Shown here in pieces: positions 59,005 through 64,000 of a DNA stretch of 64,000 bases. This DNA comes from Orbaceae bacterium lpD02 (GTDB lineage Bacteria > Pseudomonadota > Gammaproteobacteria > Enterobacterales > Orbaceae). Location of the stretch: contig CP133960.1 of NCBI GenBank assembly GCA_036251875.1, forward strand, positions 1,054,001 through 1,118,000, read 5' to 3'. The notes beneath the pieces are model-generated. The model saw nothing but the letters and a program-made list of their open reading frames with translations, had not been told where the DNA came from and did not search any database. The position numbers and the translations under genes are program-made. Positions within the stretch are counted from its first letter, which is position 1; the number at the start of each line of letters is the position of its first letter.

Positions 59005-59117
59005 TTAAAATTTAATTTATTATCGTTTTATTTTAATTTTTTATTGACTGAAGTTAAAATAAGTATAATCTATCGTCACTGCTTATTTTCCATTTTATCA
59101 ACAATAAGGGAATTAAT

Positions 59118-59678
59118 ATGAACACCCGTACACGTCTTAATCGCTATAGTTACTTTATGGCGTCATTAACCTTAATACCACTAATTTGCGTTATAGTCGC
59201 TTGCCTTTCGCCACTATTATTCTATTTTTTTAATACAACAAATATTGGCCTTGAGTCAGATGGTTATTCGCTCTTTATCGAAACAGTTGTAAATGTTGCC
59301 CCAACGACACTAAAGATATGGCAAGCAACTTTAGCAACGATCCTTGATACACTACCTATTATAGGTTTAGCATATGCATTTTATCAGCTGCGACAACTTT
59401 TTATCTGTTATAGCAACGCTGATTATTTTTCGTTACAAGCTGCTAAACATTGTTATTATTTTGGATTATCACTGACATTGTGGGTCGTTTTAGGTATGTT
59501 ATTTGAGCCATTACAATCAATAATTTTAAGCTATAACCTAACTGAGGGACGTTATATTTCTGTTTCGTTAACCAGTGAAGATATTCTTACCTTGTTCCCA
59601 GCAATTAGTATTATGCTCATTGGTCAAATTCTTAAAAAAGCAACCGAACTGGCAGAAGAAAATAAACAGTTTGTATAA
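59118..59678 (+). CDS. DUF2975-family membrane protein
   Basis: 186 residues with four membrane helices (about 13-38, 70-95, 112-132 and 150-172) and no signal-type cleavage. The pattern matches DUF2975, whose function is unknown. GGGAATT upstream of the ATG. It lies 11 bases before a small XRE-type helix-turn-helix gene; the two form a conserved pair in other bacteria and may be a membrane sensor with its regulator. Confidence 0.78.
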   Translation: MNTRTRLNRYSYFMASLTLIPLICVIVACLSPLLFYFFNTTNIGLESDGYSLFIETVVNVAPTTLKIWQATLATILDTLPIIGLAYAFYQLRQLFICYSNADYFSLQAAKHCYYFGLSLTLWVVLGMLFEPLQSIILSYNLTEGRYISVSLTSEDILTLFPAISIMLIGQILKKATELAEENKQFV

Positions 59679-59689
59679 GGAAGACAAAT

Positions 59690-59911
59690 ATGCCGATTAT
59701 TATTAATTTAGATGTCATGCTTGCTAAAAGGAAAGTAAAATCAAAAGATTTGGCGGCAAGCATTGGCATTACAGCGCAAAATCTATCATTACTAAAACAG
59801 GGGAAAGTAAAAGGATTTAGGCTTGCAACGCTTGAAGCTATTTGCCAATACCTTAATTGCCAACCAGGTGATATTTTGGAATATCAAGCATTGGATCAGC
59901 CAATGGAATAA
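59690..59911 (+). CDS. Small XRE/Cro-type helix-turn-helix regulator (YozG-like)
   Basis: 73 residues, essentially one HTH domain: NLDVMLAKRKVKSKDLAASIGITAQNLSLLKQGKVKGFRLATLEAICQYLNCQPGDILEY in overlapping segments, with the recognition helix at ITAQNLSLLKQG. GGAAGAC upstream. Cotranscribed with the DUF2975 gene; probably autoregulates the pair. Not a toxin-antitoxin antitoxin as far as I can see. Confidence 0.82.
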   Translation: MPIIINLDVMLAKRKVKSKDLAASIGITAQNLSLLKQGKVKGFRLATLEAICQYLNCQPGDILEYQALDQPME

Positions 59912-59998
59912 TAACACGGCCAGCAACATAGATCGCTTCGCTATTTAGGCAATTTTAGTATAAAATCAGTTACAATTTGTTTCTGGAATATTGCAACT

Positions 59999-61462
59999 AT
60001 GAAAAAATTTACCGTTGTTTTTTTATCTGCGCTAATGCTGATCCCGCAGATATTTGTACCAGTAATAGCCAATAATAATACAACTCTACCCGATATAGGT
60101 ACAGCGGCGGTAACGACATTGAGTATTGGTCAAGAGGTTGAAATGGGGGACTATTATACCCGCATGCTGCGCGCCAGTGCGCCTATTATTAACGATCCGA
60201 TGTTAAATGAATATATCAATTCGTTGGGTAGCAAGCTAGTTGCTAATGCCGATTCAGTACAAACTCCTTTTAACTTCTATGTTTTACAAAGTGACGTGCT
60301 TAATGCGTTTGCCTATTTCGGTGGTAATATTGTCGTTCATTCACGTTTAATTATCGACACCGATACCGAAAGCCAACTCGCTTCAGTTATCGCACATGAA
60401 ATTGGTCATGTGACCCAAAGACATCTGGCAAGAGCGATGGAATCTCGTAGTAAAAATAGCCCTTACATTTGGGGAGCCACATTAGGCTCATTATTACTAG
60501 CTCTTGCAAGTCCAGAAGCTGGAATGGCAGCTATTTCAGGCACGCTAGCTGGCTCTGCACAAAGCCAAATTAGTTTTACTCAAAGCAATGAACAAGAGGC
60601 TGATAGGGTTGGGCTTAGAACCTTAGCTAAAGCAGGATTTGATCCTTATGCATCAGCAGATTTTTTACAAAAACTTGCTGATGAAACACGATTTATGTCT
60701 AAACCACCTGAAATGCTCTTAACTCACCCATTACCTAATAGCCGCTTATCCGATGTCCGTAATCGAAGTAATCAATACTCGAAAAAAACTGTGCCATCAT
60801 CATTAGATTATTATTTGGCTAAAGCTAGGCTGGTTATTTTGATTGGCAGTAATAAAAATATTGCCCAGAATTTATTACAAGATTACCAAAAAATAGATGA
60901 CGCTAACGCTAAAATTGCACTTGCCTATGCGAGTGCATTAGTTGATTATCGAGGACAAAATTATGTTGACGCCAAAACCAAACTACAACCATTGTTAGAT
61001 AAAGATCCAAATAATATTTGGTTTATTGATTTAATGACTGATATTGATCTGGAGCTTAATCAAAAAAAAGAGGCTATCAATCGCCTTTTGTCCGCAATAA
61101 AAGCTAATCCCAATAGCAGTGCATTACAAATAAACCTAGCAAGTGCTTATATTGAAAATAAGGATTATCAAAAAGCGGTCAGCTTATTGCATCGCTATAC
61201 TTATCAATATAACAATGATATGAATGGTTGGGATCTATTAATGTCTGCTTATCAACAACAAAAACAGCGAGCTCAAGAAATGACAGCGAGAGCGGAAATA
61301 TTAGCACTACAAGGACAATTCCCTCAGGCTATAACACTATTAATAAGTGCGAAAAAGCAAGCACAAAATAATCCGTTTATGCTATCTAGAATTGATGCCC
61401 GTATTAATCAGCTAGAGCAATTACAAGCTCGCTATGCCACTTATAAACGCCAAACAGGTTAA
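59999..61462 (+). CDS. bepA: Outer-membrane assembly metalloprotease BepA
   Basis: Periplasmic M48 protease and chaperone that helps LptD and BAM assembly and degrades stalled intermediates. 487 residues (E. coli 487). Signal peptide to about residue 25. HExxH zinc site in AHEIGHVTQRH (about 131-141), third ligand in EQEADRVGLR; C-terminal TPR repeats (about 305-485). Ribosome site weak (TGGAATATTGCAACT). Monocistronic. Confidence 0.94.
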   Translation: MKKFTVVFLSALMLIPQIFVPVIANNNTTLPDIGTAAVTTLSIGQEVEMGDYYTRMLRASAPIINDPMLNEYINSLGSKLVANADSVQTPFNFYVLQSDVLNAFAYFGGNIVVHSRLIIDTDTESQLASVIAHEIGHVTQRHLARAMESRSKNSPYIWGATLGSLLLALASPEAGMAAISGTLAGSAQSQISFTQSNEQEADRVGLRTLAKAGFDPYASADFLQKLADETRFMSKPPEMLLTHPLPNSRLSDVRNRSNQYSKKTVPSSLDYYLAKARLVILIGSNKNIAQNLLQDYQKIDDANAKIALAYASALVDYRGQNYVDAKTKLQPLLDKDPNNIWFIDLMTDIDLELNQKKEAINRLLSAIKANPNSSALQINLASAYIENKDYQKAVSLLHRYTYQYNNDMNGWDLLMSAYQQQKQRAQEMTARAEILALQGQFPQAITLLISAKKQAQNNPFMLSRIDARINQLEQLQARYATYKRQTG

Positions 61463-61647
61463 TCGATATCGATGCTATAATTGTTATGCCAATTACTGCT
61501 GTTAGGCTAATTTTATTTGAATAGAATCGATATAAAATTAACTTACCAAATCATTTATTGTTAGGCAATGTCAATGTTTGCTAGTGATTTCGTTATCTTT
61601 CTATTGTAATAGCTAATTATGGAACGCAGACTAAAATGGCTTCGCCC

Positions 61648-62295
61648 TTACTTTTTGATATGGTCAACATTATTAAAATAGTTAACGTAATAATGACCTT
61701 CACTGCCATTCCCTTGATAGTTAACAACGCTAATGCTCGTATTTAATATTCTAGGGAAGTAGTTTTCATCACGATGTTTACGCCAATCACCATTATTTAG
61801 TACACAAATTAAAAGACGTAACGCTGTACCGTGAGAAACCACTAAAATATTACCTTTATCTGGTGCATTTTTAACAATGTTATCTAAGCTATTTTGCATG
61901 CGTAGCAGTACATCGTAATACTTTTCACCTTGATTAGTGATTGCATGAAATTTTTCAGGTTCATGCATATATAAATTGAACTCAGGTAATTTTAATAGTT
62001 CTGGCACTGGCTGTCCTTCCCATAAACCGAAATCCATTTCACATAGCCCATCGAGTGTATGAACTGGAACACTATCATTACGCTGGGATAAAATATAATC
62101 CCTGGTTTCAACAGCTCTTTGCTGCGGACTCGAATAAGCTGAAACAAAAGGGATATCCTTTAGATACTGCCCTGTAATTTTTGCACCCAATACGCCATCA
62201 GTAGTTAATGGCGAGTTTTGTGAGCCTTGCATTCGATCTTTGATATTCCACTCTGTTTGACCATGCCTAATTAAATATAAATTAAGATCTTTCAT
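61648..62295 (-). CDS. Histidine phosphatase family protein
   Basis: 215 residues of the phosphoglycerate-mutase-like superfamily. Catalytic RHGQTEWN (histidine 11), SSPQQRAVET, acidic CEMDFGLWEGQ and second histidine in VVSHGTALR. Cytoplasmic. Similar to GpmB/CobC-type phosphatases, but the substrate cannot be told. 27 bases after rluC, so cotranscribed with it. Confidence 0.85.
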   Translation of the reverse strand: MKDLNLYLIRHGQTEWNIKDRMQGSQNSPLTTDGVLGAKITGQYLKDIPFVSAYSSPQQRAVETRDYILSQRNDSVPVHTLDGLCEMDFGLWEGQPVPELLKLPEFNLYMHEPEKFHAITNQGEKYYDVLLRMQNSLDNIVKNAPDKGNILVVSHGTALRLLICVLNNGDWRKHRDENYFPRILNTSISVVNYQGNGSEGHYYVNYFNNVDHIKK

Positions 62296-62322
62296 TCGTT
62301 GTCCTTCTATATAGTACTTAAA

Positions 62323-63285
62323 TTAGTTTTTTCGCAAAATAGCTAAGCAGCTTTGTAATGCAGCATCTAATGGTGCTTGTAACTGCATTATTTGTTCTGT
62401 TTTGGGGTGAATAAATTGTATGTGCGCGGCATGTAAAAATAATCGATTAAGCTTGGTGTTTAAAAGAGCTTCATCAAAGCTTTTATCACCATAGCGATCA
62501 TCAAATGCAATCGGATGACCTGCATGTTGAGTATGCACTCGGATTTGGTGCGTTCTCCCGGTAACAGGACTAGCCTTAATCAGGGTTGCAAAACCAAAAC
62601 GAGCTTCAACTTTGAACTTGGTTTCTGAAGGTTTACCATCTTGATCAACCCGCACTATTCGCTCACCACTCTTTAAGACATTTTTTAGTAATGGCGCTTG
62701 TATTACTTTACAAGCCGATGACCAATCACCTTTTACTAATGCTAAATAATCTTTAGAAACCTGTTTTAATCGTAGCTGCTCGTGCAATGATTTGAGTGTA
62801 GAACGTTTTTTCGCAATTAATAAAATCCCTGAGGTTTCTCTATCGATACGATGAACAAGTTCTAAAAACTTGGCCTCAGGTCTTAATACTCGCAAGCCTT
62901 CAATAACACCAAAACTTAAGCCACTACCGCCATGAACTGCAATACCTGATGGTTTATTAATAGCGATAATACAGTCATCTTCATAAATAATTGTTTGCTC
63001 TAACATTGCTATTTTATCAAGCTTTGGAGATAAATGGTGCTCGATTTTTTCCGCTACTCTAACTGGAGGGATCCTAACCTCATCGCCAAGATTTACTTTA
63101 TATTCTGGTTTCACTCTTTTTTTATTGACTCGTACTTCACCTTTACGCAAAATGCGATAAATCATACTTTTAGGGACACCTTTTAATTGAGTAATTAAAA
63201 AGTTATCAATACGTTGTCCTTCATTATTACTAGATATGGTAACTAATTGAACTTGTAGCTGTTTTTGGGGTGTTTGAGATGTCAT
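62323..63285 (-). CDS. rluC: 23S rRNA pseudouridine synthase RluC
   Basis: Makes pseudouridines 955, 2504 and 2580 of 23S rRNA in E. coli. 320 residues (E. coli 319). N-terminal S4 domain (about 20-80: GQRIDNFLITQLKGVPKSM, RKGEVRVNKKRVKPEY), catalytic aspartate in HRIDRETSGILLIAKKR, SPVTGRTHQIRVH. First of two genes with the histidine phosphatase; divergent from dsbB. Confidence 0.95.
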   Translation of the reverse strand: MTSQTPQKQLQVQLVTISSNNEGQRIDNFLITQLKGVPKSMIYRILRKGEVRVNKKRVKPEYKVNLGDEVRIPPVRVAEKIEHHLSPKLDKIAMLEQTIIYEDDCIIAINKPSGIAVHGGSGLSFGVIEGLRVLRPEAKFLELVHRIDRETSGILLIAKKRSTLKSLHEQLRLKQVSKDYLALVKGDWSSACKVIQAPLLKNVLKSGERIVRVDQDGKPSETKFKVEARFGFATLIKASPVTGRTHQIRVHTQHAGHPIAFDDRYGDKSFDEALLNTKLNRLFLHAAHIQFIHPKTEQIMQLQAPLDAALQSCLAILRKN

Positions 63286-63410
63286 ATATTTTGTTAACCC
63301 ACTATAAAAAAAATTTACTTTGCGATAGAATCAACTACACTAGCGTGATGCAATTTATTTTGTTTTTAATTAACTTAAGATTATATAGGAAAATAAAGGA
63401 ATAAAACAGT

Positions 63411-63962
63411 ATGCTAAAATTACTTAGCCAGTATTCAAAAAACCGTACTGCATGGTTTTTACTGTTCTTATCAACAATTTTATTTGAATTAACTGCCTTA
63501 TTTTTTCAACATGTTTTAGACTTGCCGCCTTGCACATTATGCATCTATCAACGAGTCGCAATACTTGGTATTGCAGCGGCAAGCTTAGTAGCGTTCTTTT
63601 CGCCACAAAATATTATTACTCGAGTACTCGGTATATCTATTTGGTTATACAGCGCCTATATCGGCTTTAGCTTAGCTTATCAACAAGCGAGATTACAATT
63701 TGCGCCTTTACTTACCGATACTTGCTCAATTAACGTTCAATTTCCTGAATGGTTACCACTTAATTACTGGTTTCCTAGCATATTTAATGCTTACGGTTAT
63801 TGTGCTGATAAGATTTGGTCATTTTTGACTATTGAAATGTCACAGTGGATGATTATCATTTTTAGTTGTTATTTTATTGTAGGGTCATTGGTGCTATTTG
63901 CGAATCTATTCTATCCAAATAAAAAGTTCATTGTTATTGAGGCAAATCGACGCGATTTTTAA
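63411..63962 (+). CDS. dsbB: Disulfide bond formation protein DsbB
   Basis: Inner-membrane quinone oxidoreductase that reoxidises DsbA. 183 residues (E. coli 176), four membrane helices. First redox pair CTLC (about 41-44); second pair of periplasmic cysteines DTCSIN (about 104) and YGYCADK (about 130), matching the E. coli spacing. AAAGGAAT upstream. The window ends soon after. Confidence 0.95.
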   Translation: MLKLLSQYSKNRTAWFLLFLSTILFELTALFFQHVLDLPPCTLCIYQRVAILGIAAASLVAFFSPQNIITRVLGISIWLYSAYIGFSLAYQQARLQFAPLLTDTCSINVQFPEWLPLNYWFPSIFNAYGYCADKIWSFLTIEMSQWMIIIFSCYFIVGSLVLFANLFYPNKKFIVIEANRRDF

Positions 63963-64000
63963 TTATTTTTTTGCTAGAATGGTAACAATTTTAATAAAAA

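Noticed and set aside
59690-59911. HTH protein as antitoxin of a toxin-antitoxin pair
   Set aside because: The partner is a four-helix DUF2975 membrane protein much larger than typical toxins, and the arrangement is a known non-TA pair.

Overview
The window is about 64 kb of AT-rich chromosomal DNA from a gammaproteobacterium. Gene content and order are close to Enterobacterales and Pasteurellales (thrS-infC-rpmI-rplT-pheM-pheST-ihfA, dusB-fis, trxB-cydDC, gmk/rpoZ-spoT-recG, argC..H-oxyR-fabR, aceEF-lpd). The base composition, the missing members of these familiar blocks and a Lactobacillales-like sugar PTS would fit a host-associated relative such as an Orbaceae insect-gut symbiont. That placement is inference, because there is no rRNA in the window. 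I see no tRNA, rRNA, CRISPR array, prophage or insertion sequence. Nearly every base is ordinary coding sequence or short intergenic DNA.

Layout. 1-9.1 kb: 3' part of dusB with fis, the queuosine-precursor transporter yhhQ behind a preQ1-I riboswitch, then the full translation operon on the minus strand. That operon has a tRNA-mimic hairpin before thrS, an ATT start for infC and a pheM leader peptide with attenuator before pheST. 9.2-14.2 kb: a LacI-type regulator fused to a solute-binding domain, frataxin cyaY, and ilvIH. 14.4-18.9 kb: a mannose-family PTS operon, a DUF956 gene and manA. 19.1-20.3 kb: frdC and frdD next to the wreck of frdA and frdB. 20.5-28.1 kb: dapD, yajQ, ybbJ-qmcA, trxB, cydDC. 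28.3-33.6 kb: gmk, rpoZ, spoT, recG. 33.7-37.8 kb: yiaD, an uncharacterised radical-SAM DNA-repair-type gene pair with a near-perfect LexA box, and a CinA-like gene. 37.8-48.95 kb: sulP, pmbA, darP, ppa, fabR, oxyR and argCBGH under a double ARG box. 49.2-58.9 kb: queH, ygiW behind a PmrA/QseB-type box, aceEF-lpd and lipBA. 59.1-64 kb: a DUF2975/HTH pair, bepA, a histidine phosphatase, rluC and dsbB.

How the genes fit together. Much of the window is core translation and stringent-response machinery. Several metabolic modules are self-consistent. aceEF-lpd makes pyruvate dehydrogenase, and the adjacent lipBA makes and attaches its lipoyl cofactor. The mannose-type PTS delivers a hexose phosphate that manA could convert to fructose-6-phosphate. 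yhhQ imports a queuosine precursor and queH catalyses the last step of queuosine synthesis. cydDC and trxB/dsbB concern cytochrome bd assembly and thiol balance.

Most noteworthy: (i) loss of FrdA and almost all of FrdB with both membrane anchors intact; (ii) the SOS-boxed radical-SAM/DUF4130 pair; (iii) the LacI/solute-binding fusion; (iv) the apparently Firmicutes-derived PTS; (v) a set of RNA-level controls (preQ1 riboswitch, PheM attenuator, ThrS operator, ATT start) readable directly from sequence.
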